From CAYJBH01 sp964368625 (GTDB lineage Bacteria; Bacillota; Clostridia; Oscillospirales; Ruminococcaceae), in assembly GCA_964368625.1 (NCBI GenBank), contig CAYJBH010000007.1, forward strand, positions 34,542 to 98,541: a stretch of DNA of 64,000 bases, read 5' to 3'. Both the position numbers and the translations under genes were made by a program. The notes below the pieces were generated by a model, which did not search any database, was not told the origin of the DNA, and was given only the letters and a program-made list of their open reading frames with translations. Positions 54,420 through 62,189 of the stretch are shown piece after piece. Each line of letters opens with the position of its first letter. Within the stretch, counting starts at the first letter, position 1.

Positions 54420-56177
54420 ATGGGGTTGAGTTTAAGTGCGCAGAAAATTGCAAAGAGAATCAAGGTAGCTCTCGGCAAGGAGGACGCTGACTTACTGATA
54501 ACCGGAGCTCGACTAGTTAATGTTTTTACAAGAACTGTAGAAGATGTAAATATTTCTATAGTAGACGGTGTTATTGCAGCTGTTTATAAAAGCGATATAA
54601 AGCCACCCGCCAAAGCTGTTAGAGATATAGGTGGGAAATACATTATCCCGGGATTGATTGATGCACATACACATGTTGAGATGTCTTATGTTTCTGGGGT
54701 TTCTTTCGCCGAAGGAGTACTGCCAAACGGCACAACAGCTACCATGTTAGATCCACATGATGTTTCCAATGTAATGGGTAATAAGGGTGTTAGTCTGCTT
54801 GAAAAAGAATTAAAGGGAACACCGTTAAAATTCTTTCTTATGAGCCCACCCTGCGTTCCGTCGTCACCTATCTTGGAGGATGCAGGATTTGAGGTTACAC
54901 CGCAGAGCATGGAGCAGAGCTTTAACATTCCTTCAATTAACGGAATTGCCGAGACAATGGATTTTGGAAGGGTTTTGTCCTGCGAGCCGGATATGATGGA
55001 AATAATAGCGCTAGGGCGAGACAAAGCACTACTTTTTGACGGACATGCCCCAGAGGTAGCTGGTGAGCAGGCGATGGCTTATTTCGGAACCGGGCCGATA
55101 AGAAGCTGTCATGAAAGCGTTAGCGTTGAAGAAATGTATGAAAAATACTCCATGGGTGTTCATGTTATTATTCGCCGAGGCTCGCTTGGTGAACCGGCCT
55201 CGGCGGGAGAGTTTATTTCAATGCTTAACGATACATCAAGGGTCCTGCTTTCAACCGATGGATGTATAAACATACCGGATATGCTTAACAGAGGGCATAT
55301 GAACTATGCCCTTAAACAGGTTGTTGAAGAGGGTGTCGATCCACTGGTAGCGGTTCAGATGGCAACAATTAACGTTGCACGGGCATACCGATTAGACAAT
55401 AAAATAGGCGCGGTCGCCCCCGGTTATGATGCCGATATGGTAGTGGTTGAAGATTTAAAAGACTTTAAAGTTGTCGACGTTTATCTAAACGGTGAGGTTG
55501 TGGATAAAAATCTATCGTTGCCACGATTTGAATATCCTAAAGAGATGCTCAATACGATAAAGTTGAAAAAGGTTAAGGCCGAAGATCTTGTTGTTAAGGG
55601 TGATAAGGATATTGTAAATGTTAATGTTATCGAGATGATTGACAAGACTGCCGCAACTGCGCTGGTAAAGGACAGTCTTAACACTAAAAACGGTAACGTT
55701 ACATTAGATATTGAAAAGGATATACTAAAGTGTACCGTTATGGAAAGATACGGTAGAGGCAAAGGGTATAGTGTAGGTTTTACCAAAGGTTTTGGATTTA
55801 AGAGGGGAGCAATAGCCGGCTCTATCGGTCAGGATACCCAAAATATGGTTGCGGTTGGCGCATCTGATGATGATATGGCAACGGCTATCAATGCGGTTAT
55901 AGAGATGCAGGGTGGAATAGCACTTGTGGAAGACAGAAGGCTAATTATCGGAATCCCGATGCCGATATTCGGAATAATGAGCCAAAAATCGTTTAAGGAG
56001 TTGGAATCTGAATTCAACCTTCTACAGCAGCGATATGAGGAGCTTGGAGGAACGCTAAGCGATGTTGCATTTACTCTTTCTTTGCAGCTTGCACTAGCCG
56101 TTATTCCTGAGGCGGGTTTTACAAATCGTGGACTTGTTGATGTAGCAAAAAGCAAGTTCATAGATGTAATTATATAG
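54420..56177 (+). CDS. ade: adenine deaminase
   Basis: A 585-residue amidohydrolase converting adenine to hypoxanthine. LIPG-type IIPGLIDAHTHVEMSYV carries the metal pair. NGTTATMLDPHDVSNVMG, GHAPEVAG, MGVHVIIRRGSLGEPA and STDGCINIPDMLNRGHMNYAL follow as in AdeC, and the C-terminal domain has GFGFKRGAIAGSIGQDTQNMVAVG. The ATG at 54420 (MGLSLSAQK) is chosen because an ATG at 54408 directly abuts the GGAAGGA ribosome site. It heads a three-gene purine salvage operon. Confidence 0.94.
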   Translation: MGLSLSAQKIAKRIKVALGKEDADLLITGARLVNVFTRTVEDVNISIVDGVIAAVYKSDIKPPAKAVRDIGGKYIIPGLIDAHTHVEMSYVSGVSFAEGVLPNGTTATMLDPHDVSNVMGNKGVSLLEKELKGTPLKFFLMSPPCVPSSPILEDAGFEVTPQSMEQSFNIPSINGIAETMDFGRVLSCEPDMMEIIALGRDKALLFDGHAPEVAGEQAMAYFGTGPIRSCHESVSVEEMYEKYSMGVHVIIRRGSLGEPASAGEFISMLNDTSRVLLSTDGCINIPDMLNRGHMNYALKQVVEEGVDPLVAVQMATINVARAYRLDNKIGAVAPGYDADMVVVEDLKDFKVVDVYLNGEVVDKNLSLPRFEYPKEMLNTIKLKKVKAEDLVVKGDKDIVNVNVIEMIDKTAATALVKDSLNTKNGNVTLDIEKDILKCTVMERYGRGKGYSVGFTKGFGFKRGAIAGSIGQDTQNMVAVGASDDDMATAINAVIEMQGGIALVEDRRLIIGIPMPIFGIMSQKSFKELESEFNLLQQRYEELGGTLSDVAFTLSLQLALAVIPEAGFTNRGLVDVAKSKFIDVII

Positions 56178-56198
56178 TTAATTTCAAGGAGGTTTATT

Positions 56199-57266
56199 TT
56201 GGTAGGAATTCAGGATTTTTTAGCGGCAATCGGTGGGGTGTTAGATGCGGTAACCCAGGCTATTTTGGCAATGTCTTACGGCTTTGCAATGGCACCTTCC
56301 GCACTTGCTTATGCGGTTGGTATTGCAGGATGTTTGGCTTTTGGTTCGGTTGTTCCGATTTCTTTTCAAGCTGAGACAATTACACTTGCCGGAAGTATGG
56401 GTAAGGATAAACGCGAGCGTACATCCATTATACTTTTTGGCGGACTTACAATGGCAATTATCGGTGTATTGGGATTGCTCGAGACCATCATTAACTTTGC
56501 CGGGGAGGACATAATTAGTGCAATGATGGCTGGTGTTGGCATTATTCTTTCCAGAATAGCACTTAAAATGGTTAAGGAAAATGTTAAGGTAGGCGTTGTA
56601 TCTATGGTTGTGGCCATTACTACTTATCTATTAACAAAAGACCTTGTTTACACAATCGTTGCCGGTGTTATTGTATCCAGTGCGGCTGCATACTTTATGG
56701 GCATACGTCCCGAAGTTAAAAAGACAGAAAAAGAGAAGTTTAAGATAGTTAAGCCAACAGTTAATTTTTCGGTTATACGTGGTGCACTTGCAGTTGTTTG
56801 TCTTACCATCGGTGGCAACATTGCATTTGGTGGTATCACTGCCGATATAGCAGGAACAACAGCAAATGCAGACCATATCTCAATCTACTCAGGTCTTGCA
56901 GATTTTGCCTCAGCACTTTTCGGTGGTGCCCCAATATCGGTAATAATCTCGGCTACCGCTGCCGCACCTAATGCTATGTGGTCCGGTATTATTTTAATGG
57001 CTTTAATGTTTATTATTCTAATTACCGGCCTTTTGCCAAAAATTGCAAAGTGGATTCCGGTTCAGGCTATCTCAGGAACACTGTTTGTTTTGGGTGCTTT
57101 TGTAACCACTCCGGAAAATGCTTTTTATGCATTTAGCGAAAATGATGGTCTTGGAACATTAGCATCAGGAATAACTATGGTGGTTACAGCTGTTTCCGAT
57201 CCATTCTTCGGCCTTGTTGCAGGAATAATAATTAAGATGATAGGCGCCCCGTTAGGATTAGCATAA
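56199..57266 (+). CDS. short NCS2-like purine permease
   Basis: A 355-residue membrane protein with about ten or eleven hydrophobic segments. VPISFQAETITLAGSMGKDKRE and the helix-rich Ala/Gly composition resemble the nucleobase-cation symporter 2 group, but it is shorter than usual members (about 430 residues). Position between adenine deaminase and a phosphoribosyltransferase supports purine uptake or export. TTG start with AAGGAGG upstream, 21 bases after ade; the stop overlaps the next start (TAATG). Confidence 0.75.
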   Translation: MVGIQDFLAAIGGVLDAVTQAILAMSYGFAMAPSALAYAVGIAGCLAFGSVVPISFQAETITLAGSMGKDKRERTSIILFGGLTMAIIGVLGLLETIINFAGEDIISAMMAGVGIILSRIALKMVKENVKVGVVSMVVAITTYLLTKDLVYTIVAGVIVSSAAAYFMGIRPEVKKTEKEKFKIVKPTVNFSVIRGALAVVCLTIGGNIAFGGITADIAGTTANADHISIYSGLADFASALFGGAPISVIISATAAAPNAMWSGIILMALMFIILITGLLPKIAKWIPVQAISGTLFVLGAFVTTPENAFYAFSENDGLGTLASGITMVVTAVSDPFFGLVAGIIIKMIGAPLGLA

Positions 57267-57808
57267 TGAACAAAGAATACCACGAAATTAATATTGCCGG
57301 AGTTAAACGCAGATTGCCGTTGGTTGAAATAAAGAAAGGTGTTTTTATTGCATCCTTTGTTATTCTGGGTGATAGCGAGATTCCGTATGTTGCAGCAAGA
57401 AAAATTAGTGAAAAATTACCTGAGGCAGATGTGATTGTTACTGCCGAGGCAAAAGGGATACCGTTTGCACATGAATTGGCAAGGACTCTTTCGATGGAAA
57501 AATATGTTGTATTAAGAAAATCGGTTAAAAGTTATATGACAGATACCGTAACCGACACCGTAAGCTCTATAACAACACAGCGTGAACAATCGCTTTACCT
57601 TGATAGTAACGACATAATGTATATTAAAGATAAGAGGGTATTACTGGTCGACGATGTAATATCATCGGGTGAATCGATAAACGCTATAGCCAGGTTGGTT
57701 AGCAAAGCAGGTGGAAACGTTGTAGGTAAGGTTTGCATCTTAACCGAGGGAGATGAGTCACTTCACAGTGATGTAATATCCCTTGGTAACATTCCAATTT
57801 TCGATTAA
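57266..57808 (+). CDS. purine (adenine-type) phosphoribosyltransferase
   Basis: A 180-residue type I phosphoribosyltransferase. VIVTAEAKGIPFAHELAR matches the Apt hood region and RVLLVDDVISSGESINAIARLV is the PRPP-binding motif. It would join a purine base to PRPP to give a nucleotide. It differs from a housekeeping Apt at the N-terminus, so the base (adenine, hypoxanthine or xanthine) stays open. Translation is coupled to the permease gene. Confidence 0.85.
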   Translation: MNKEYHEINIAGVKRRLPLVEIKKGVFIASFVILGDSEIPYVAARKISEKLPEADVIVTAEAKGIPFAHELARTLSMEKYVVLRKSVKSYMTDTVTDTVSSITTQREQSLYLDSNDIMYIKDKRVLLVDDVISSGESINAIARLVSKAGGNVVGKVCILTEGDESLHSDVISLGNIPIFD

Positions 57809-57811
57809 GAT

Positions 57812-57853
57812 AATAAAGCCGAACCATACATGTTTTTATGGTTCGGCTTTATT
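57812..57853 (+). terminator. terminator of the purine salvage operon
   Basis: AATAAAGCCGAACCATA pairs with TATGGTTCGGCTTTATT, a perfect 17-base-pair stem around an eight-base loop; the weak U-run lies in the lower stem and after it. Confidence 0.85.
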
Positions 57854-57875
57854 ACTATATTTTATCTTTTAGGTG

Positions 57876-57904
57876 TTGACAACAGGTGAAAAATAAGATA
57901 TAAT
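57876..57904 (+). promoter_or_regulatory. tRNA operon promoter
   Basis: TTGACA (57876-57881) and TATAAT (57899-57904), both perfect consensus and 17 bases apart, 16 bases before the first tRNA. Confidence 0.92.
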
Positions 57905-57920
57905 CATATAAGCACTTTTT

Positions 57921-57996
57921 AGGGGTATAGCTCAGTTGGTAGAGCAGCGGTCTCCAAAACCGCGTGCCGAGGGTTCAAATCCTTCTGCCCCTGCCA
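57921..57996 (+). tRNA. tRNA-Trp (CCA)
   Basis: 76 bases with encoded CCA. The acceptor arm is AGGGGTA/TGCCCCT, the D arm contains CTCAGTTGGTAGAG, and the anticodon stem GCGGT/ACCGC closes the loop CTCCAAA, giving anticodon CCA. The T arm is GGGTTCAAATCC. Confidence 0.97.
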
Positions 57997-57998
57997 TT

Positions 57999-58074
57999 GC
58001 TGTTGTAGCTCAGTCGGCAGAGCACTTCCTTGGTAAGGAAGAGGTCGGCAGTTCGAATCTGCTCAACAGCTCCA
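57999..58074 (+). tRNA. tRNA-Thr (GGT)
   Basis: 76 bases with encoded CCA. The acceptor arm is GCTGTTG/CAACAGC, the anticodon stem CTTCC/GGAAG closes TTGGTAA, giving anticodon GGT, and the T arm contains GTTCGAATC. Two bases separate it from tRNA-Trp, so both are cut from one transcript. Confidence 0.97.
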
Positions 58075-58076
58075 AT

Positions 58077-58114
58077 CGTCGCAAACTACGCTTAGTTTGC
58101 GACGAATTTTTTTG
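58077..58114 (+). terminator. terminator of the tRNA operon
   Basis: CGTCGCAAACTA and TAGTTTGCGACG form a perfect 12-base-pair stem with a four-base loop, followed by AATTTTTTT. Confidence 0.92.
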
Positions 58115-58441
58115 TAAATATATAAAAGTAATCGTGTATAAAGCACCCTTGCTCCTCGTTATTACGAAAAAGGACATTCTCGGATTTAATATTCGGTTGA
58201 CAAGCACCCTTAATGCATAAATCTTTCGCTGCCACCTTTTTTCGGCTCACGCCTTCGGCGATCTGTTTTTTAAGGTGTTCCTTTTATATATGCAAGCCAT
58301 TCGCCGCGAACTCCACTCGAGTTTGCTACGATTATTTATATATAATTTCATTTACTGTCTACAGTAGGATACCCATCCACTTTGCTATAAACTCCAGCTA
58401 GGTTCGCGAGGCACTGCTACTTATCTAAATCAGCTTCTTGA
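58115..58441. other. gene-free decayed stretch after the tRNA operon
   Basis: No supported gene. It contains imperfect copies of the tRNA terminator stem: CGCGAACTCCACTCGAGTTTGCTACG (near 58305-58330) and AACTCCAGCTAGGTTCGCGAG (58390-58410). AGCACCCTT occurs twice. The pattern suggests old duplications or insertions behind the tRNA genes. Confidence 0.4.
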
Positions 58442-58576
58442 CATTCTAGAGCAGTTTATAATATAAAAAGCATAAGCTATGTACCGCATAAAACCGATTA
58501 CAATTTTGTTTCCCTTTACGAGATTTATTCGGACGATGCCCAGAAAGATATCATTATAGAAAGGTTACTTCAGTGA
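58442..58576 (+). pseudogene. 3' remnant of a gene coupled to the VOC gene
   Basis: A 44-codon open stretch without a start (in-frame TGA just before 58442) ends SDDAQKDIIIERLLQ and a TGA that overlaps the GTG start of the next gene (GTGA). This looks like the tail of a lost upstream gene that was translationally coupled. I do not recognise the family. Confidence 0.3.
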
Positions 58577-58944
58577 TTATTAAAACCGATCACATGGTTA
58601 TAACAACCAAAAAAGCGATTCCCATGACCGAGTTTTATCAAAAGCTCGGTTTCACCGTGCATGATCGTGGCGACAGATATGAGTTATTTGCCGGTGACTT
58701 TAAAATCAATTTGCATATCTACGGAAAAGAGCTTTTGCCTCATGCTAAAAATATTGGCATAGGTTGCAATGACTTTTGTTTTGAAATAGGCGAAAGTATT
58801 GATAGTGTTTATAATAAGTTGAAGGAAAAAGGACTAACAATTGAACTTGGTATAGTTGAGCGACACGGGGTTAACGGAAGAATGAAGTCAATATACCTTC
58901 GCGATCCGGATGAAAATTTAATCGAGCTATCAAGCTATGAATAA
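58573..58944 (+). CDS. VOC-family (glyoxalase/bleomycin-resistance fold) protein
   Basis: A 123-residue protein with two beta-alpha-beta-beta-beta units. H7 in TDHMVITT and the final Glu in DPDENLIELSSYE are the usual metal positions, and PMTEFYQKLGF is the typical first helix. Such small single-domain VOC proteins range from lactoylglutathione-lyase-like enzymes to antibiotic-binding proteins; the substrate is not predictable. GTG start with AAAGG eight bases before it. Confidence 0.85.
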   Translation: MIIKTDHMVITTKKAIPMTEFYQKLGFTVHDRGDRYELFAGDFKINLHIYGKELLPHAKNIGIGCNDFCFEIGESIDSVYNKLKEKGLTIELGIVERHGVNGRMKSIYLRDPDENLIELSSYE

Positions 58945-58966
58945 TCTCAAGGCTTGATAGCTCGAT
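58921..58966. terminator. stem-loop at the convergent end of the VOC gene
   Basis: ATCGAGCTATCAAGC (58921-58935, within the last VOC codons) pairs perfectly with GCTTGATAGCTCGAT (58952-58966) around a 16-base loop. It lacks a strong U-run. It lies between two convergent genes and may act as a weak terminator or RNA 3' end stabiliser. Confidence 0.5.
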
Positions 58967-58971
58967 TGCTG

Positions 58972-59709
58972 TTAAATCTCAATTCTTCTAATAATAAAAC
59001 GTGATAAAATTAGGCTTACAACGGCGAAAATCATGAAGGTAATCGTGGGGTTAAGCGTTGTTGTGTGGTTATCATAAATTCCAAAGGCTGCGAGCACATT
59101 AATTAAAATTGCCGCCATACTCTCGTTTGGCAATATCTGTATTGCTACCATAATAATCGTTATGATTACTAAAATCGACAGTACTATGCCAAATCCAACT
59201 ATCCTTTTATCAAAACGACTAAACAAAAGGATGAACATGTAAACCACCGATGCAACAGCAAGATTAAAAGAGAAAATCAGGGGCATTGCGTTAAAGACAC
59301 TAATGCTATCATCGTAGATAAGATCAAACATCATACTAAAGCTTAGCCAGTTAACGTGATCGGAAATAAAAACAGCCGAAAGAACTATAGCAGCCATTAA
59401 CGCAGAGATTATAACAAATCCGATAACATTTGAAACATAGATCTCAAACCTTGTAAAACAGTTTTGAATAAATAAACGAAACTCCTCGTTTTGTCCGTTT
59501 GCTGCCGCAAAACCCATGAAGATCGCACCCGAGGCGAGAATATCAAATCCGCTGTAAACAATCTCGTCGTTAAGATTAAAGGTTATAATCGCGACCCCTA
59601 AAAAATTAAGTATTATAATCACCACTGCATAAATGCTGGCAGCAATTAAGGCTGGCTTAAGTTGAATTCTTAATAAGCCGAGCTGCTTTGCGCTACTATT
59701 CATCCTCAT
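58972..59709 (-). CDS. ABC transporter membrane subunit (ABC-2 type)
   Basis: A 245-residue protein with six membrane segments and short loops. It has no recognisable motif beyond the ABC-2 permease layout. Its start overlaps the ATPase gene by 14 bases, which makes it that subunit's partner. Regulator, ATPase and permease form a YtrA-type cassette, in known cases induced by wall-active compounds. Confidence 0.78.
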   Translation of the reverse strand: MRMNSSAKQLGLLRIQLKPALIAASIYAVVIIILNFLGVAIITFNLNDEIVYSGFDILASGAIFMGFAAANGQNEEFRLFIQNCFTRFEIYVSNVIGFVIISALMAAIVLSAVFISDHVNWLSFSMMFDLIYDDSISVFNAMPLIFSFNLAVASVVYMFILLFSRFDKRIVGFGIVLSILVIITIIMVAIQILPNESMAAILINVLAAFGIYDNHTTTLNPTITFMIFAVVSLILSRFIIRRIEI

Positions 59710-60562
59710 TTCCTCCTGTAAGCCTTACAAAAAGTTTTTGTAAATTAAGTTGAGATACACTAAGTTCATCCGGAATATTTTCATTAGGAGACTCCATGAG
59801 ATAGGCTATCTTTAGTCCGCTTATGTCCTCGGTATCAATAACATTACGGTCTTTGATATATGCGTTAACCAGATCGGGTCTTCCTGCTATGCTGTGCCCC
59901 TTTGAAAGAAGATCTTCAACAGAATCTTTTAGTAAAATTTTTCCATTGTCAATAATTACCACGTCTTCGATGATGCCTGAAATTTCTTCAATTAGGTGGG
60001 TTGCTATTATAATTGTTCGCTCACCCTCGGCATAACACTCTAACAATAGCTTGTAGAACAGTTCTCGATGATATGCATCAAGCCCTACAACCGGTTCATC
60101 AAAAATTAAATATGGTAAATCTTGGCAAAGAGTTATTATGAGTTTAAAAATGTTTTTGTAGCCGGTGGAAAGAGCCGAAAACTTTTTTCTAAGGTCAAGC
60201 TCAAATAGCTTAGCGTATTTTAACGCCCTCTCGCTATCAAAACCGGGGTAAAGCATCGATGTTATTTTTAACAGCTCTTTAAGTTTATAGGTTGTGTAGA
60301 AATCCTCTTCACTCATAAAGAAAATAAGATCTTTAAGCCTTGGATTTTCTTCGGTTTTTTCGCCGTTAACGGTAACCTCTCCCTCGCCTGCAAAAGCCCG
60401 ATTGGTTATAACCTTAATCATGGTGGATTTTCCGGCCCCATTTCTTCCAAGCAGTCCATAGATTTTTCCAAATTCAAAATCGGTAGTAACGTTATCAAGC
60501 GCTGTTGTTTTGCCGTATCTCTTGGTAAGTTTGTTAATTCTTATTCTATCTTTTGTCATCAT
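59696..60562 (-). CDS. ABC transporter ATPase subunit
   Basis: A 288-residue ATPase. Walker A is GRNGAGKST, the signature region is ALSTGYKNIFKL (a divergent LSxG), Walker B is LIFDEPVVGLD and the switch His is in IIIATHL. About 60 C-terminal residues form an accessory domain. The family resembles YtrB/EcsA-type exporters. It overlaps the regulator gene by 17 bases and the permease gene by 14. Confidence 0.9.
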   Translation of the reverse strand: MMTKDRIRINKLTKRYGKTTALDNVTTDFEFGKIYGLLGRNGAGKSTMIKVITNRAFAGEGEVTVNGEKTEENPRLKDLIFFMSEEDFYTTYKLKELLKITSMLYPGFDSERALKYAKLFELDLRKKFSALSTGYKNIFKLIITLCQDLPYLIFDEPVVGLDAYHRELFYKLLLECYAEGERTIIIATHLIEEISGIIEDVVIIDNGKILLKDSVEDLLSKGHSIAGRPDLVNAYIKDRNVIDTEDISGLKIAYLMESPNENIPDELSVSQLNLQKLFVRLTGGNEDE

Positions 60563-60920
60563 AGCCTCTTTCTATCATGGATAAAAGCTGCTTCTCGTCA
60601 ACTCCGAGAGCTTTTGCCTCCTTTACCATGGGTTTAATATAAGTTTCATAGTATGCAGCCATTCGTTTCTCTCTAACGGTATTAACTGCGCCATCTGCCA
60701 CAAACATGCCAACCCCTCTTTTTTTGTAAATTATCCCTTCGTTAACAAGCAGGGTAACGCCCTTTAATACTGTTTGAGGATTAATGTTCAATAAAGCCGA
60801 CAGCTCGTTTGTTGAGGGAACCTGTGTTTGTTCCTCATATATTCCCGAAAATATTGCATCCTCAAGCTGTTGCGCTATCTGCAAAAAAATCGGAACCTGT
60901 GAGGAATAGTTGATATTCAA
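60546..60920 (-). CDS. GntR-family regulator, YtrA subfamily
   Basis: A 124-residue protein. The winged helix (QVPIFLQIAQQLEDAIFSGIYEEQTQVPSTNELSALLNINPQTVLKGVTLLVNEGIIYKKRGVGMFV) is followed by only about 45 residues, too short for an effector domain, as is usual for YtrA-type repressors of ABC cassettes. The ATG follows TGGAGGTG. It is the first gene of the cassette and probably binds the dyad at 60945-60968. Confidence 0.88.
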   Translation of the reverse strand: MNINYSSQVPIFLQIAQQLEDAIFSGIYEEQTQVPSTNELSALLNINPQTVLKGVTLLVNEGIIYKKRGVGMFVADGAVNTVREKRMAAYYETYIKPMVKEAKALGVDEKQLLSMIERGYDDKR

Positions 60921-60944
60921 AAAGCACCTCCATTCAAGTTAGGT

Positions 60945-60968
60945 GGTTAGTTGCTTAACTAACTAACC
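60945..60968 (-). promoter_or_regulatory. probable operator of the YtrA-type regulator
   Basis: GGTTAGTT and AACTAACC, perfect eight-base arms with an eight-base spacer, lie just downstream of the predicted transcription start of the cassette, as expected for autorepression. Confidence 0.65.
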
Positions 60969-60981
60969 ATTTCACATCTAT

Positions 60982-61010
60982 ATATTAACACAGATGTTTT
61001 TTATTGTCAA
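60982..61010 (-). promoter_or_regulatory. promoter of the YtrA-type ABC cassette
   Basis: Minus-strand TTGACA (61010-61005) and TAATAT (60987-60982), 17 bases apart. The start point would fall near 60975, just ahead of the operator dyad. Confidence 0.82.
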
Positions 61011-61021
61011 TAGTTTTTTGC

Positions 61022-61050
61022 AAAAAAAAACGAAACAAAAAACTGTTTCG
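61022..61050 (-). terminator. terminator of the dnaX-ybaB-recR operon
   Basis: On the minus strand CGAAACA and TGTTTCG pair around a six-base loop, followed by nine T bases. It sits about 95 bases after recR. The rest of the 61051-61143 gap is A+T-rich and empty. Confidence 0.85.
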
Positions 61051-61143
61051 ATTTTTTAATATAAAATATGTTTGTGATAATAATATAATACTAAACGCTA
61101 CCTAGACAAACAAAGGCTTTGCGTCATATCGCAAACTATTATG

Positions 61144-61749
61144 CTAAATTTCGCCTCGTCCATCAAGGGCTTTTGCTAGGGTAACCTCGTCGGCATATTC
61201 GAGATGTGCTCCTACCGGTAGACCGTATGCAAGCCGTGTAACCTTAATCCCCAGCGGCTTAAACAGCCTTGCAAGATAAAGAGCAGTTGCCTCGCCCTCT
61301 ACCGTTGGATTGGTTGCCATGATAATCTCAATAACTTCGCCGTCGCTTAATCTTGCGGTAAGCTCTTTAATGCAGAGTTCTTCTACCCCAATTCCGTTCA
61401 TGGGGGAGATTAAACCATGCAAAACATGGTAGAGCCCTCGATACTCACGGGTTTTTTCAAAGGATGTTATATCCCTTGGATTTTCCACTACACAGATGAT
61501 TGTTCGATCACGCTTTTCATCAGAGCAGACATGGCATATTTCGCTGTCTGTAAAATTTTGACATACAGAACATCGACGTATAGAGGCATGTAGCTTTTCT
61601 ATCGCCTTGGCAAACTCGATGGCTTCAGACCTTTCCATCTTTAAAATCTGATAAGCCATTCTCGTTGCACCTTTCCTACCTATTCCGGGAAGTTTTGCAA
61701 ACTGCTTTATAAGATTTTCAAGTGGCACGGCATTAAAACCTATGCTCAA
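61144..61749 (-). CDS. recR: recombination mediator RecR
   Basis: A 201-residue protein. The helix-hairpin-helix LPGIGRKGATRMAYQIL, a four-Cys zinc finger (CSVC and CHVC) and the Toprim domain (ICVVENPRDITSFEKT, then ATNPTVEGEATALYLARL) are in usual order. It helps RecF/RecO load RecA at gaps. Its start overlaps the ybaB stop by four bases. Confidence 0.97.
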   Translation of the reverse strand: MSIGFNAVPLENLIKQFAKLPGIGRKGATRMAYQILKMERSEAIEFAKAIEKLHASIRRCSVCQNFTDSEICHVCSDEKRDRTIICVVENPRDITSFEKTREYRGLYHVLHGLISPMNGIGVEELCIKELTARLSDGEVIEIIMATNPTVEGEATALYLARLFKPLGIKVTRLAYGLPVGAHLEYADEVTLAKALDGRGEI

Positions 61750-62075
61750 ATGTTTACCCCCAAACGTTCGCGCTCGGCATTGCCGTAATCGGTAACCGTT
61801 TTATTAGCGGTGTTAACTGCCTCGGTAACAAGGTCACAAAGTAGCTCGATATCATCCTTATCCACAACCGATTCATCTATTTTAAGGTTGCTAATTTCAT
61901 ATTTACCATTAACAGTAAGGGTTACAAGCCCACTACCGGCTGATATTTCATGTTCTTTTTCATCTAACTCGACATTAAGCTTTTCAAGAACCTCCTGCAT
62001 CTTCTGTGCCTGTTGCATCAGCTGATTCATGTTGGCAGGGCCTCCGCCTAAACCTTTTGGTAAATTTGCTCTCAT
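61746..62075 (-). CDS. YbaB/EbfC-family nucleoid-associated protein
   Basis: A 109-residue DNA-binding dimer protein. The N-terminus is Gly/Met/Gln-rich (GLGGGPANMNQLMQQAQKMQEVLEKL), then GSGLVTLTVNGKYEISNLKIDESV and a C-terminal helix. Members bend DNA and sit between dnaX and recR in most bacteria, as here. Confidence 0.94.
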   Translation of the reverse strand: MRANLPKGLGGGPANMNQLMQQAQKMQEVLEKLNVELDEKEHEISAGSGLVTLTVNGKYEISNLKIDESVVDKDDIELLCDLVTEAVNTANKTVTDYGNAERERLGVNI

Positions 62076-62189
62076 AAATTATTCCTCCTTAATTATATCA
62101 TCAATTTTATTTTAAAACTCTAGCTATGTAAAAAATGCAAAGATATTCTTTGTATGAGGTATTTCCAATAGCTCTTTTGCAGGAAGAGA

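Noticed and set aside
58213..58401. 62-codon frame after the tRNA genes
   Set aside because: No ribosome site, odd Phe/Cys-rich composition, and it crosses the worn hairpin copies; judged as noise.
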